Origin: Heterobasidion occidentale
Taxonomy: Eukaryota; Basidiomycota; Agaricomycetes; Russulales; Bondarzewiaceae
Direction of reading: 5' to 3'
Assembly: GCA_039111635.1 (NCBI GenBank)
Contig: JBCAQO010000005.1
Location: 1,178,001-1,242,000 of the forward strand
Length of the DNA: 64,000 nt
Each line of letters starts with the position of its first letter. The first letter of the stretch is position 1. The translations under genes were made by a program, and so were the position numbers. The notes beneath the pieces are model-generated. The model was not told where the DNA came from and made no database searches. It saw only the letters and a list, made by a program, of their open reading frames with translations. This document shows positions 13,061 through 25,700 of the stretch, in pieces.

Positions 13061-16000
13061 GATCCTGGCCGTCTTACCACGGAAGAGGGCCCGAGGTAGG
13101 TCGTTTGCGGAGGTGGTTGAGAGCGGAGCGGTACGACCCATGCCTGACCAGGCGGGGAGGGAGACGCGACGGATGGGTAGGCACTTGCGCTGTTCGCGCG
13201 GGAATCGGGGCGGGCGGGGAGCACGCTGATTCAAGTCAACCTGCGTGTGGTACGAGATCGACGCGGTGAGTGGCACAACAAATATCTTAAGGCATGGTAC
13301 AAACTCACACTTGAACTGAGTGAACATATGGGCGGGAGGTTCAGCCGCCTCAAGTTTTGGGCCAGCGAGTCCAGTGGCTGACTCTGTAGAGAATTTGAGG
13401 ATAAATGGATGAAAGGCAACGCCACATATATATTGAAGACCTCACCGCAGGCACTCGCATTGGAAGTAAAGCTAGAACAGAGGCGCCGTATGACATATTT
13501 TCTGATGTGGGGCGAAGATGGTGGGATGCTGGCTTTGATATGCAAGGGAAGCGAAGGGGATCGAGAGTGCTGTCGCGACGGCGGACGAGAGTGAGTGATG
13601 GGATGAAGGCACGTCCCTTTACCTTGATATACCAGTCAGATGTGCCCTCCGCGTGTGGATTCTAGGGAATTCTACGGGTCCGCGACGACCTTGCGTATTT
13701 TCCCGAAGCACTTACGTTGTGGGTTGCGGTTGATTTCAAGCCGAGCGCATGGTGCCGCCATTGTCCACGTCTCGTTGTTTGTCTGCGAGAGCCCGCCCTG
13801 AAGTCCGGACACCTGTTCAGAAAGTGTCTTTCCGCCTCGTGGTATCGCGCAAGGGGTCTCTGTGTCGGTGGGGCAATTACGGTAAGAATATCTTTCTGAT
13901 GCGATGCATTCGCTGACATTCTTTTTCGTCCGAAATCCATCCTTGAGGCGTCGGTTTTGGATCAAACAATGGTAGGGACCTCTCGGCGGTCCACGGTCGC
14001 TTGTCGCGAGTTGGTTTTCGCACTCTCCCGGACCTTCCATTCCAGGATGCTACCAGTTTCTCCTACGAGAGGTCCATGGTCCCCCGCCTCGTCGTCGCTT
14101 GTTGTCTGGAATTCAAATGCGGTCTCGAATATACATGTATCGACGCCCCACGCTTGAATTCGAAAACGGCATAATGCCAGATTCCTCGTCTTCTGGAGTC
14201 GGATCTTCTGGCCGCTCCAGGGGATATAACAACAACCTCGCGACACATCCAAGGACAGTCGTCTGCAGGCACATGGAGGTCCATATATTATTTCGGTCTT
14301 CTTTGTTCCGCAAACAAGCGCCGTCGCAGGCTGCGCATTCGTCACATCACGATAATCGTGTTCCCGCTGGATCTCAAATTGTACTTACCATCTGACCATA
14401 GAGTCATTGGCGTTAGCGTATCCAGAGCATTCTCCCTGTGAGGAACAGCCTGCACGCTCGTTCGGCTACGCTTTGAAAGTCGACGTTGATCAGGTACTTC
14501 CAGGAACCCCATGATCCAGAAAAGCGTAATCTAGAAAACGTCGTCGTACGCCAGCAAACGGCACCTTTCCCGCCGTATGTGTCCTAGCTCCCCTCTATAC
14601 ATCCTCAAAAAGCGCTAGATTAGTGCGGCAGCTAGAACTCAGGCAAAACCGCAATCCCCGCCCTTCCATGTAAGCCCAAGGAAAGTTTCGAAAGGCAAGT
14701 TGAGTACGGCATGTATTGCAACACCTTTGAGCGGACTGAACAGGTTCGAACAAGTGCAGAATCTCAATCACCAAGCGCTATGTACCCTTGATGATCCCTG
14801 ATTAACAGATCATCCAGAAAAATGAGAGAGTGACCACGGGGTCGAAAAACTGCAAGAATATGAACTTCTAGCCTAGAGGGCTCTCAATGATTGATCAGGC
14901 GTGATTCAAGGTACACAGATACGAGGCGGTCGTTGTTGGAGGCGTTGGAAGTGGCCCGTCGCAATGGCGCCGCTGCCGATTGGATGCCGTGCTTCAGTCT
15001 GCTTCGGCGCGCCCAGATATAATCGGGCCTGCCAGCGGCTTTGATTGTAACCTGCCGCAAAATGAAACCGAACGCGATCCCAACTGATCTCAATGCGCCA
15101 AGCGATGAACGAGTGATGGTAAGAGGTGTAGTATAGCAGTAGTATAGCTCATTGAAGGTCAGGCAATAAAGCAATTAGCATGCGCAGGGGAGATCAAAGG
15201 GTACGGAGGCGCGAGGGATGTTGTTGAGGATGCTTGGCTACGCAGGGAGGCGCGGGGCTATGCGCGCATTCAAGAGAAGATCGGGCGTGTAAGAGGGGAC
15301 GCAGTGAGCATGCACGAATACTCGCAGACGAGGGCAAAAGGATCTGAGAGGATGCGCTGCACGCTAGTCTCCTCAGTAGACAGATAAATCACTGTGACGA
15401 ATCGTGCTGCATGAAAGAGCGCCTGCATTGACATTGTGGGCGGAGTGGAAGAGATGTCGTGAAAAGCGTGCTGTGAAGATCGCAAAGTGTGGAGGCTGCA
15501 GAGACTTCTCCATGGCATCGCTTCCCTTGCAACATCCATGTTGGCTCTACGCATGTCCGATCTCCATGCAAGATCCGTCCTTGGACTTCCTTTCCCCTCT
15601 CCATCTCGCACCCAACATCGGTTCTGGTCGTTGTGATAGGGATATGGACGCGAATCCGGGCGCGATCGCCAAATGAACGCGCGCGGGTCAAGTTGGTAGA
15701 TCTGGTAAGTAGGGTCGCGAAGCGACAACATCCTTAGTCCTCTTCGATCATCTCGCATCCTGTATATCCGAAACTGGCTGCAGTTCAATAGATGATAAAG
15801 TCGAGCCGTCATTTGGTGTCCATCCGAGCACGATGAGCATACAACAGTAAGTAGTACATCATGTTGCCTTCCATCCTCGGACGCCGAGACTTGTGCATGG
15901 CGTTGACGATCGTGTTCATCTGCTATTCACAAAGAGCTGAGAACGTGTCCTTTGTCCTTCGCATCGAGTTCCACGACCGAATCGATCCGGACGCATGAAG

Positions 16001-16124
16001 GTCGAAGACCGTGTTGAACGGGAGGATGAAAGCTACTTAATCGATCGCGACGTGAGAATGGAGCGCAAGGAGGTATGAAAAGGAGAGAGCAAGGGCAGGA
16101 GGTACGCACCTTCAGCTTTCGACA
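13061..16124. other. Gene-poor stretch, no recognisable gene
   Basis: About 3 kb with only short overlapping open frames on both strands and no family signature, coherent intron-exon pattern or long repeat that I can see. The longest frame, at 15270-15812 (-), has no recognisable motif. Read as intergenic DNA or decayed sequence. Confidence 0.45.
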
Positions 16125-17089
16125 TCAACCCCTCGACTCTTGCTCCCTACTCTTGCGCTTGTTGGACAGCTTGCGTGGTGGGGGCCGGATACCGTGCTTG
16201 CGCTCTTTATGCCGTCTGAGAGAGTCGTCACGGGCGAACACTCGATCGCACTCGTCGCAACGACTCTCATCCTCCTCCTCTGCTGGCAGACTCTCTTCTA
16301 CCTGGTCCTTATGAGTCCTCATGTGCCGCCTCACGTCATACTTGCGCGAGCTCCGGAATCCGCACACTGGGCATACGCAAGGGTCCAGGATGACTTGGGG
16401 CTGTTGAGCCCCGTCTTGTTCTTCCACGGGCAACTGTACGGACGGCCCTCCTCCTCGCTGCTGTACAGTCTCGGTGACCGATTCGCCTGCGGGGTTCTCC
16501 CCCTCGTGGGTGGACGTTGTCGACGTATAGGTTGCCTGATGGAGGGCATTGCCCTCTGCCTGAGGCTTGGACATGATTTTCCTGTGTTCCATCCTCCCTG
16601 CCGTCGTCTTAGCCTTCTTGCGCGGCCGTTCCTCGTCAACCTCCGACTGCACCTCAGGGCTCGTAAAAAGGGAAGGGGCCAGGGCTTCGAGTTTGTTCTC
16701 GTTGTAGGAAGTGGTAGGGTGGGTGGCGCGCGGGGCGACAGCCATATATTGTCGTATCGGGGGGTCAGGCTCCCTCCATGTTCGTAGGTGGCATGTGAGT
16801 CCTATGTGTTCGAAGCGGTAAGTGGCATCTAAATCCAGAGCACAGAACGAATTCACCGTGAAGCCCCATGCAGACTGATGCACAGGCGACTGAGCCACTT
16901 GAGCCTGAGTCGCTTGCGAGGCGCAGTGGCTCGTTGCCAGACATGGAACAATATCTAAATTCAATCATGCTTTCGTGTCAATAGGTCTCTGACCTCGAGC
17001 GCTACCGAAGAAAACTCACCCGAAAGGCTTTCGGCCATTGGATCGGTGTCGAAGGAAAAGAAAGTGGATAGAAATTCCTCGTATGACAT
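16125..17089 (-). CDS. Two-finger C2H2 zinc-finger protein
   Basis: Probable nuclear DNA-binding regulator. The start MSYEEFLSTFF at 17089 opens a short exon that ends LSG at a GTGAGT donor. The next exon resumes at ATTTAG (about 16961) with DIVPCLATSH in phase. A second optional intron with GTGAAT donor may lie near 16860-16780. The middle is low complexity and basic (EERPRKKAKTT, a likely nuclear-localisation signal). Two C-terminal fingers follow: CPVCGFRSSRKYDVRRH (about 16370-16310) and CDECDRVFARDDSLRRH (about 16260-16200), ending in a basic tail. Both fingers keep C-X2-C-X12-H spacing. A decayed relative lies 4 kb away on the same strand, indicating local duplication. The target genes cannot be inferred. 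Confidence 0.75.
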
Positions 17090-20000
17090 GTTTTGGCGTG
17101 AGTGGGTGAGACGAGTATGATGGCAGCTAGAAAGCGGAGCGGTAGCGATGGATGGTTTAGCGAAGAGTTCGAGGGTGCGCTCCTCTACTTGACATACCGC
17201 CGACGTGCCCACAAAACGAGGCGTCTCAGGAAGTCTGCGGGTTTACAACAACTATGCCTGTTGCCCCAAGTCATTTACGTTGTCTGTTGAGGCCGAGCTC
17301 ACGGCGTCGGCATCGTCCCCATCGTCTTGTCTGTCGGTCCACCCGAAATTCCAGGCGCCTTGCCTCGTGTCGCTGATCACAGGAAAATTGTGTTCAAGCG
17401 CCGCCGTACGTCGATTTACTGTGGTGCGTACCCTCACCATGCGGTTCGACCTTTGACCTTGACCGGTTCGGCTTAGTGCTCGGGCCTCGCGCTTGAGTTT
17501 AGAACACGGCGTCATCCACCACTTCTCGACAGTTGGCCATCGGCTACTCGGTCCTCGGTCCTCGTCCCTACCCGACGACTCTTCCATTCAAGGGCGCTAC
17601 TTAATTCCCTTTGTTCGTCCAATCATTTGCTCAATCTGCTTTGCCATCGCTTGTTGCGCTAATTCAAATTCCGCCTCTTACATACAGGGTAGTGGGTGCA
17701 TCGAGGCGCCTGATTTTCTGGACAACGCCATCGTGAACGGTGAAATACCAAAGGCGCAGGCTTCTAGCCGCTCCCGGGGTCAAAGAGAGACCTCCCGACA
17801 CACTTAACTACATATGACGCAGGCACATAATTGCAAGGCACACTTTCTTTCGATTTCTCCTCTGGGACGTAGCGTCGCGTCATGGTTGCAGTGCAGCGAA
17901 TTCCCAAGCCTACTCGGACCTTTTTGGCACTTGAGAGGAAGTTGATCATACCGGAAGGAGAATGGTAGGTTGCTTTGTTACTGGAGTAGGTCCCACAAGA
18001 TTCATGTCGGCACGGTGACGCGAACCCCTTGCGGGGTCTCACCAACAGTGTGCCCATGGCGGGGGCAGAAATGCACAGATATCATGGAGTCTCGGTCGTA
18101 TGCCCACAGCGCGCTGACTTATGTCACGAATTGCTTGTGTACGTTCTCGTTCGGCCTTCCTGCTCCGCTCAACTGATTATCGATACAGAGTCACTCCCTC
18201 AGCGTGCATGCAGAGCCTTCCTTAGGTGGGAAAGAGCCCGCGCGGTTGGTCAGCCTTTGTATATTTGGGCTTTGTGTCGAGCGGAGCTGGCACTTTCTGG
18301 CTTCGCGCCCTTGGTCGTAGCGAGATTCGAGATTTTTCTCCCGCCTTTTTTCCTCCGTCTTGTTCCATCGATTAAACGGAGCCGAGGTTCATGGCATTTC
18401 CCCGAGTCTACCTGTCAGTCCCGCGGACGTTAGGTCCTGCATATCGCACAATTACATTTCCGTACTCCCCTTCCTCCCCCGGGTCGAGACAACGCTTCCT
18501 GCAACGTCATGTCTATGTCTCAAGGTCTCGCGGACTCAGCCTGCGTATTGACTGTGCGTTACAGCATCGAGTGACCGCATTTGGATGTCACGGTCCCCAC
18601 CTGCGACCAGTTCGGGCACAAGGAAAGATAGTACGACAGTCATTCTATCTCCCCGCAGTGCGTCAATGCCTCTCTAAATTTTAGGGGATAAGCTTCACTC
18701 GAGCAAATTCATGGTGTATACCGACTGTGCCACAGGACCCGTGCGACTTCACATAGGTCGGTGTCAAAGTCGCGACTGGGAGCCCAGGGAGTCATAGCGC
18801 TTAGTGTTGACCTTTGGTCGCATTGACACGAGTCGTCAAGCATCTAGCAAACAGCCTCCGGCCTATATCAGTTTACTGTGGCATCTAGAGCGAATGGCGG
18901 TTGCTGGGATGTGTCGCTTAGTTTCATTCCAACTCGACAAGGACATGTTGCGTTGTATTGGTAGCGCCTTCGATGATAGACTGGTATACACGTTGGGTTC
19001 GTTTCTTCGCTGGTCAAGGCAGTTCTGAGCCACTTACCACATTCATAAAATGACGGCTATTTTGGATTTTATCAGGCATACCACTCTTCCCATATACGAG
19101 CCTCGAACCCGTCGAGGACAACAACCTTCATCGCCATGAACCTGAAAATCCCGGACTTGCGTAGCGGCGTATAGGTCCAATACACAACTGAGCCACTGGC
19201 ATCGACTCCATCGCAATCCCAGCCCGTTGATTCGAAGTCTGTGAGACACGTGTGAGGTACATGTGATACTTCGATTCAAACGCACCGATAGATACCATGT
19301 TCCTCGAGAAATAAGCTCAGCAGTCGTCCGCGTTTCTGGATTATCGACTTTGAACAAAACAAAACTTTCATAAGCCAGGAATCAGTATGATCGTGCAGTC
19401 AGGTCCATAAATAGCACGGATTTCACTGAAGAGGCAAATTCTACTTCATAGAACAGCTTTCAGTGGCATCGAACGGTCATGCATGGCGAAGGGCTTTCTG
19501 GCTCTGGGAGTTGGAGGAAGAGGTTGAAGCCTGCCCACTGTGATGGCGCCGGCTGCTGCCGATTTTTTAATACCTAAAATAGCCTCTGGTGGCGGTGTTC
19601 GCGCACCCAATTCCTCTTGCTTACCACAAACATCATCATGCATCGTATCAGAGGAAACTAGTGAGGAGGTTGTCTGGCTATCTGGGACACCGAAATCCCA
19701 GTTTAAAAAATCCTGAACGCAAAGATAATGAAGGTTGGTTCGCTTCCAAGCAGCCAGAACTGCACATGTGATCGTGGTTCAAAAAAAGCGGCGAGCGCAA
19801 GTCATTCCTGAGCGAGCAGTCATGAGAGTTGTCTGGGAAGACGCTCTGGGACCGTTTGTTCATAATATCCAAGTTTTTGGCGACAGAGGATCGGAGATGC
19901 TGTCAGTGAGAAGTTGGACGCAGGACTCCCGGCATCCATTCGGCGCCTGTCGGACTGTCAACCCGACGCGGACGAGTTCAGCGTCAAGTCTACTCTACTT

Positions 20001-20253
20001 ACATTAGACATCCTTTGATTCGTGTAGTGAAGTCGTGGACCCCTCTTCCCTTAATACCACGTCTATATGAGCCTCATCAAGCCTTGACCGACGCGTCACC
20101 GCACGGCAGGTGCCTGGCATCTTCCCCTCCCGACGGAGAAGCCGTCGGCGATGCCGAGTCACTCCTACTCAAAAAGCATTCGCACAACTTGAACTGGCCC
20201 TCTAGTGTTAACCGCACACGGAATCACAAGGCCAGCCAGTGCAATCCGTCAAC
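17090..20253. other. Gene-poor stretch, no recognisable gene
   Basis: About 3.2 kb upstream of the C2H2 gene and of the hydrolase pair. Short frames such as 17252-17587 (-) and 19043-19357 (-) have no motif or splice context I can support. The last part should contain the promoter of the 20254 gene. Confidence 0.45.
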
Positions 20254-21444
20254 ATGAGCTGCGAAAACTGCTTCAAAGGATACATCCTTCCCGGAGACCC
20301 CACGGGCTCGATGATCGGGACGGCGTACTATCGCTCTGCACATACATCTGCATCGGGAACAGACACATCGAAACGCGCTATCATCCTCCTAACGGACATC
20401 TTTGGCTTGGCTATCAAAAACCCTCGTATAATAGCAGACCTACTCTCGGAGAAAGTGGGCGTCGATGTCTGGGTTCCTGACATCTTCAACGGTGCGTGAC
20501 TATTTTCTTCATGCGTTTGATTCGCTTGTTGAAGAATCTTAATGGCCATCCCTAGGCGCACCTATTGCCACGGTGGAAGAGCTGGAGCCCTTGTCAGCTG
20601 ACAGAGCTGGAGTCACGATGTCCTGGGGCAGCAAACTGCGTCTAGTCTGGCTCTTGTTAACGCGTATACCGCAGTTGTGGGCCAACAGAGACTCAGTGGT
20701 AGATTCTAGAGTGAAATCGGTATGTTGACTATGGCCAATCTTCATGCGCCTACATGTTCTCATCGTGCCCTGCGATACTTCTTTTCAATCTATAGTTCAT
20801 TGACAAAGTGAAGGAAGAGAAGAAGTATGACAAAATCAGCGTCGTCGGGTATCTATCCTCTCGCTAAAGTATCACCATTTCTCAAACTAAACTGGTTTTG
20901 TGCAGCTACTGTTTCGGCGGTTCGATAGCCATCCGGTTGGCCTCGACCACCCTCATTGAAAGCGCAGTTATCTGTCATCCGGGTCGCAGCACCGAAAGCC
21001 AGATCAGTGCCATAAAGGTACATTTGCTTGTGTCGTCCTCGTTCTATATGTTTATTCATTGCTGGGACTACGTCCAAGATCCCTACCTCCTGGGTATGTG
21101 CCGAAGGTAAATTCAGGCTATTGCCTCTTTGAAAATGCGTGCTCACATCAACATATCTCTCCAGACGACATGGTGTTTGGTTCGAAGACTCGTCTTCAGG
21201 CCGAAGCCATTTTGGCTGGGCGTAAAGGAAAGGATACCTTTGTGGACTACGAATTCAAAGATTGGAAAGGTTCGTCGTTTCCGGAAAAGCTGATTGATAG
21301 CTCTTGTACATGGGTTTACATGTTCACGATGCAGGAACGGCCCATGGGTTTGCTGTACGACCTAACCAAGAACTCCCCGAGATCAAAGCAGCATACGAGG
21401 GAGCCCTTGAACAGACAGCGGCGTGGTTCAACAAAACTCTGTGA
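20254..21444 (+). CDS. Dienelactone hydrolase family protein
   Basis: Alpha/beta hydrolase of the DLH family, which opens lactone rings in aromatic degradation or hydrolyses related esters; the substrate here is unknown and the protein is probably cytosolic. The start MSCENCFKGYILPGDP is characteristic of fungal DLH proteins. Six exons join in phase across introns of about 55-75 nt. The catalytic triad is visible: nucleophile Cys in GYCFGGS (about 20910), Asp in SWVCAEDDMVFG (exon junction 21109/21174) and His in GTAHGF (about 21340). The protein ends WFNKTL, TGA at 21442-21444, giving about 260 residues, the normal family length. No frame break is needed. A metallo-beta-lactamase-fold enzyme follows 311 nt downstream on the same strand; both are small hydrolases, but joint function is only a guess. 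Confidence 0.9.
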
Positions 21445-21703
21445 TCGCTTTCGATGGGCTCAATGATACCCTTTTTTTGACTGTCGTCTATGCGGGCTCA
21501 GCGTCCATTGTTCCTTCATAAGCAAGGGCATATATCGAGGCTGAGTCCCTGAATATGGACTTCGGCGCTCAGCAAGTGTCAAGCACGTCTCCTAGAATCT
21601 TTCAACGAGTGCTGAAAGACTGTGGCATCCTGTCAGAACTTAGTAATGGTTTCCGGTACATGGGCATCTGGTAGCATGTGTGGGAGGGATCCGGATGAGG
21701 AGG

Positions 21704-21711
21704 TATATATA
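21704..21711 (+). promoter_or_regulatory. TATA box of the MBL-fold gene
   Basis: TATATATA lies 45 nt upstream of the ATG at 21756 in the 311-nt gap after the DLH gene. It is a canonical core-promoter element for that gene. Confidence 0.5.
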
Positions 21712-21755
21712 TCCGGCCAAAGCATGTAGCGTCCAGACGATACATCATCCCACCG

Positions 21756-22664
21756 ATGACCACCAGCCTTCCCGCTCCCCTTTCAAACCAGGCGTTCTTT
21801 AACGTATCTGCGGTCGACGCGGGCGAGTTCTCACTCCCCTCCCGCATCTTCCTCGACCCATGCCCCCCAGATGAAGATAAGCTCGTCGTCCCGGCGCTCT
21901 GTTTCCTCCTACGCCACTCCGCATCCGAGCACGTCCTCCTTTTTGACCTCGGATACCGCAAGGACTATCACAACCACCCCCCAGCGGTCATCCGCCGCAT
22001 ATCGCTCTTCCAGCCACTAACAATGACCACCGACGCCGCCGAGTCGCTGAAAAACGGCGGCCTCGCGCCTACAGCCGTCACGCACATCTGCCTTTCCCAC
22101 GTCCACTGGGACCACACCGGCGACCCTCGGCCCTTCGCCAACGCCACCTTCCTCGTCGGCGCCGGCGCGCGCGCGCTGCTGCAGAGCGGGTACCCGCACG
22201 ACCCGGGCGCGCTGTTCGCCGCCGACCTCCTCCCCCCCGCGCGCACGGCGTTCCTCGACCCCGCAGGCCCCGAGTGGCGGCCCGCCGGCCCGTTCCCGCG
22301 CGCGCTGGACTTTTTCGGCGACGGGAGCGTGTATATCGTCGACGCGCCCGGGCACCTCCCCGGGCACGTCAACGCGCTGGTGCGGACGTCGCCGGACGGC
22401 GGGTGGATCTATCTCGCGGGAGACTCCGCGCACGACTGGCGGATCGTGTCGGGGGAGGCGGGCATCGCGGAGCGAGTCGATCGCGAGCTGGGTGTGGTCG
22501 TCTGCGCGCACAAGGACAAGCCTGCCGCGGAGGAGCATATCGCGAGGATCCGAGAGTTGCTGAAGTTGGAGCGGGTGAGGGTCTTGCTCGCGCACGATAC
22601 GGAGTGGTACAAGGAGAACAGAGGCGGCCCGATGTACTGGCCCGGGCAGTTTGAAACGCTGTAG
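21756..22664 (+). CDS. Metallo-beta-lactamase-fold hydrolase (lactonase-like)
   Basis: Intronless 302-residue enzyme with the Zn-binding motif HVHWDH (HxHxDH, residues about 114-119). A further metal-ligand His lies in APGHLPGH (about 200), an Asp in LAGDSAHD (about 222) and a C-terminal His in LAHDTEW (about 280). This is the pattern of the N-acyl-homoserine-lactonase/AttM-like subgroup, often annotated as quorum-quenching lactonases, but the fungal substrate is unknown. No signal peptide is seen, so probably cytosolic. GC content rises sharply at the 3' two thirds relative to the flanks. The gene lies tail to tail with the transporter/glycosyltransferase-like gene, the two stops being about 126 nt apart. 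No frame break was found. Confidence 0.88.
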   Translation: MTTSLPAPLSNQAFFNVSAVDAGEFSLPSRIFLDPCPPDEDKLVVPALCFLLRHSASEHVLLFDLGYRKDYHNHPPAVIRRISLFQPLTMTTDAAESLKNGGLAPTAVTHICLSHVHWDHTGDPRPFANATFLVGAGARALLQSGYPHDPGALFAADLLPPARTAFLDPAGPEWRPAGPFPRALDFFGDGSVYIVDAPGHLPGHVNALVRTSPDGGWIYLAGDSAHDWRIVSGEAGIAERVDRELGVVVCAHKDKPAAEEHIARIRELLKLERVRVLLAHDTEWYKENRGGPMYWPGQFETL

Positions 22665-22790
22665 AATAAGCAATGGAGTAGTTACGAGGCTTGTATGATA
22701 TTTTTTTCTATGTCGCGAAGTCCTCTGCCCGCAAGTACAAGTCCCCCAGTCCGACGACGGGGTATTTTTAACGGCGAGCTTTGCCGGAGG

Positions 22791-25700
22791 TCATGTCGTC
22801 GAGCTGGGCCCGGGAAACGCGACCTCCTGCCTCGCCGCAGACTCTTGCAGCAGCTGGCGCACGTCCGCGATGTGCGCGGGGTTGCCCCGCCACTCACCAG
22901 ACTCGTCCTTGTCGCCCCAGTGGAACGTGTGGAAGGTGTCCACCTCCATCCCCTGCGCCCACTTCTGCCGCACAAACGTTGCATTCAGCGGCGGCTCCCA
23001 GATCCACCACTGAGTCGCGTGGGTAGAAAGCGGTCAGCTCAGCTCACGGCGCACGAGGAGGACGAGAAACGGCGCGCGTACATGGTCGACGAAGAGGATG
23101 TCCTCGTCGGGCGGGACGACGAGGTGGAGCGCCGTCGGCGTCGCGATCTCCAGGAAACAGTCCGTCTCGAGGAACAGCCCGAGCGTCGCCGCGAAGCGCT
23201 CGCGGTGGCGCCCGGGGATGTACATCGTGTCCGCGGACCCGCCGACGAGCCGCGTCGTGTCGTTCATGTACGCCGCGAACCGCTCGCGCTGCGCCTCGGG
23301 CACCTTTTCGAACGCGCGCATGCACACGGACACGCCGACGTGCGGATCGCTGGTGTCGCGCAGGTCAGTCAGCAAAAAAGCCTTTGTGCCTCATCAACGC
23401 GCGACGTACCCCCACCTACACACACACAACACGAACGTCATGATCGGCAGTCAAATGAAAAACTTCATCCGTGCTCACCACCAATCTGGCCCCCACCCCC
23501 TCCATCCCTCGGTCAGGTTCAAATACGGATCCGGCGAGATATTCGCAGGCGGCGCGTGGCGGCTCCTGTCCGCGTTCGCCTCCTCCGCGCCCAGCGCGAC
23601 GTTCGGCACGTACCGCGCGAACGGCGAGTGGTACCAGAACAGATTCTGGTCGAACTGCTGCAGGCGCGGGACGTTGAGCAGTGTGTCGAACGGCGCCCAG
23701 AGATAGCCGGCGTAGCACGGGTGCTCTTGCAGCGCGGCGTACAGCATGTGGTGCGCCATCTGCGTTTGTCCGTGTCAGGAACGTGCAGGAGGAAGTGGAA
23801 GTGGGGGTGGGGTGGACGTGGACGTACGCGGCCGGCCATCTTGTAGAAGCCAGGATCGGACAGGTCCTCGTCGGACTCGTACGAGTCCACGAGCACGTCA
23901 TACGAGTGCCTGAACCCCGCGTCCTCGCGGCTCCCAGGGCCGATAAACAGCATCTGTGCACGCACGCGCAAAAAAAGGATCGGGATCACCGTCCGACACG
24001 CGCGAATCGAGCAAGGATAACTAGGACTGACGTTCGGAAAATACTCCGCGTACACCGCGCGGTAATAGTCTAGGTTCACGTCGTACCGCGCGTGGCTGAA
24101 GAACACGACCAGCAGCACGTCGTCGAACTCGCGGTACATGCGCACCTCGGGCGGCTGGAGCGGCGCAAACGCGAGCGGCCTGCGCGCGCAGGCGCGCGGC
24201 GGCGGGGCGGCGATGACGTCCGCGACGGAGAGCGGGCGGATCGGCGGCGTCGACGTGATCTGCGACGTCCCGTACGCGGAGCTCAGGATGAGCGCGGCGA
24301 AGACCGCGCCGCCGACGATGCGCCGCGTGCGGCGGTGCGGCGCTTGGTCCTGTCGTTCCTGATGTTAGGAGACGAGGTGCGGGATTGCGCGGCGCGAGGG
24401 AGGGCGGGGGACGGACCTGTGTGTGCGTGTCGTCTTCGGCGTCGGATTCCCGGAGGACGTACAGGACCGAGGCCCAAGATGCGACGCCGCAGCCGAAGAG
24501 GAGCCCGGCGGAGGGCGTCATGGTGAAGAGGGAGGTCATCAAAACAGGAGCGCCAGCCCGAACGCGGCGAGCACGCGCTCAAAGACCGCGTCGTATTCTG
24601 CGTACGTGCCGCATCGGGTTCAGTAACACACGCCTTCGACTGCAGGAAAGGGGACACGAACGGTATATGAGCGAGAGCGCGGACCAGTCGAGCCCGGCGC
24701 GGACAAGGAGCATCGCGACGTGATGGAGCGAGAACTCGAACCGAGAAGGGTGCGGCAGCATAAACGAGGACGGAGACGCCAGTTGCAGCACGGTGATCGC
24801 CGAGTGAATGGAAAGCCCAGAGGCGAACAGGGTGATATTGATGCTGTTCAAAGCCGCGATATCATGCAGGCGGTAGATCTGACGCACAATGAGCATCGAG
24901 GCACGACGAGCGCGACGCGGGCAGACTCACAAAGTTCAGATAGACGACCGTGAGTGCCGTGAACACGGCGAGAGAAACCAGAATGAACCACGCATCGGAC
25001 ACAGGGTTGGAGATGGACAAGCCGTTCTTCAGTGCCGAGTAAGCTATGGACATCTACTCTGGAATGGCAGGACGTACCCCTACGATGAGCAAACCAGCGA
25101 GCTACACACTCGGTTACCCCATATCTACCCTGACCACTGACCGCGTTGAGAGCTCACCTGCAACGCGATGCCCTGACACTGCAGCGCCGTCGCCGGACGC
25201 GCCGCGAACGCATACAGCCCATACAGCGTCAGCGCCGCCGAGAACGCAACGGCGACATGCACCGTGACCGCGTCGAACAGCTGGAGCGCGATCGCAAACT
25301 GTGCGCACCGAGAAGCAAGGACACGGGTTCAGTTCATCTCACCAAGGACGAGGCTCGGAGAGCAGGAAGACGCGCACGAGGTAAGTCTGCGCCGCCCACA
25401 ACGCCGCCGCCCACGCGATCACCACCAGCGACACCCACGTCCCCGCGCGCAATCCCTCCCCACCCACGCCCGCGCTCCCTCCAAACTCTGCCCCTCCTCC
25501 TCCTCCCACCACGAGCACGTCGTCGCTCTCCTCCCCACTAAGATCCCGCAACGGCTGCGCCTCCTCCCCACTCCCGTCCCACTCGCGGTCCCCGGCGCCC
25601 CGCGTGCCACCCCTATAGCGCGCCAGCCCCGCGAGCGCGAATACGAGCTTGAGGCCCTCGACGAGCGCGAGGTCGAGCGGGGCGCCCGCGCCGAGCCCGC

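Noticed and set aside
12245..13300. Left C2H2 copy as an intact multi-intron gene
   Set aside because: The frame changes lack GT-AG boundaries, and finger 2 regains correct C-X12-H spacing only by dropping one base, so an intact gene is less likely than a decayed one.
15270..15812. 180-residue minus-strand open frame
   Set aside because: No motif, no splice context, biased Arg/Ser composition; not supportable as a gene.
19080..19215. tRNA-like T-arm and D-arm fragments (GGTTCGAGGC, GGCTCAGTTG)
   Set aside because: The arms cannot be folded into a cloverleaf with proper spacing; the GGTTCGAGG belongs to a chance CCTCGA/TCGAGG hairpin.
22695..23846. 383-residue plus-strand open frame
   Set aside because: Arg-rich, low-complexity antisense reading of the glycosyltransferase-like exons.
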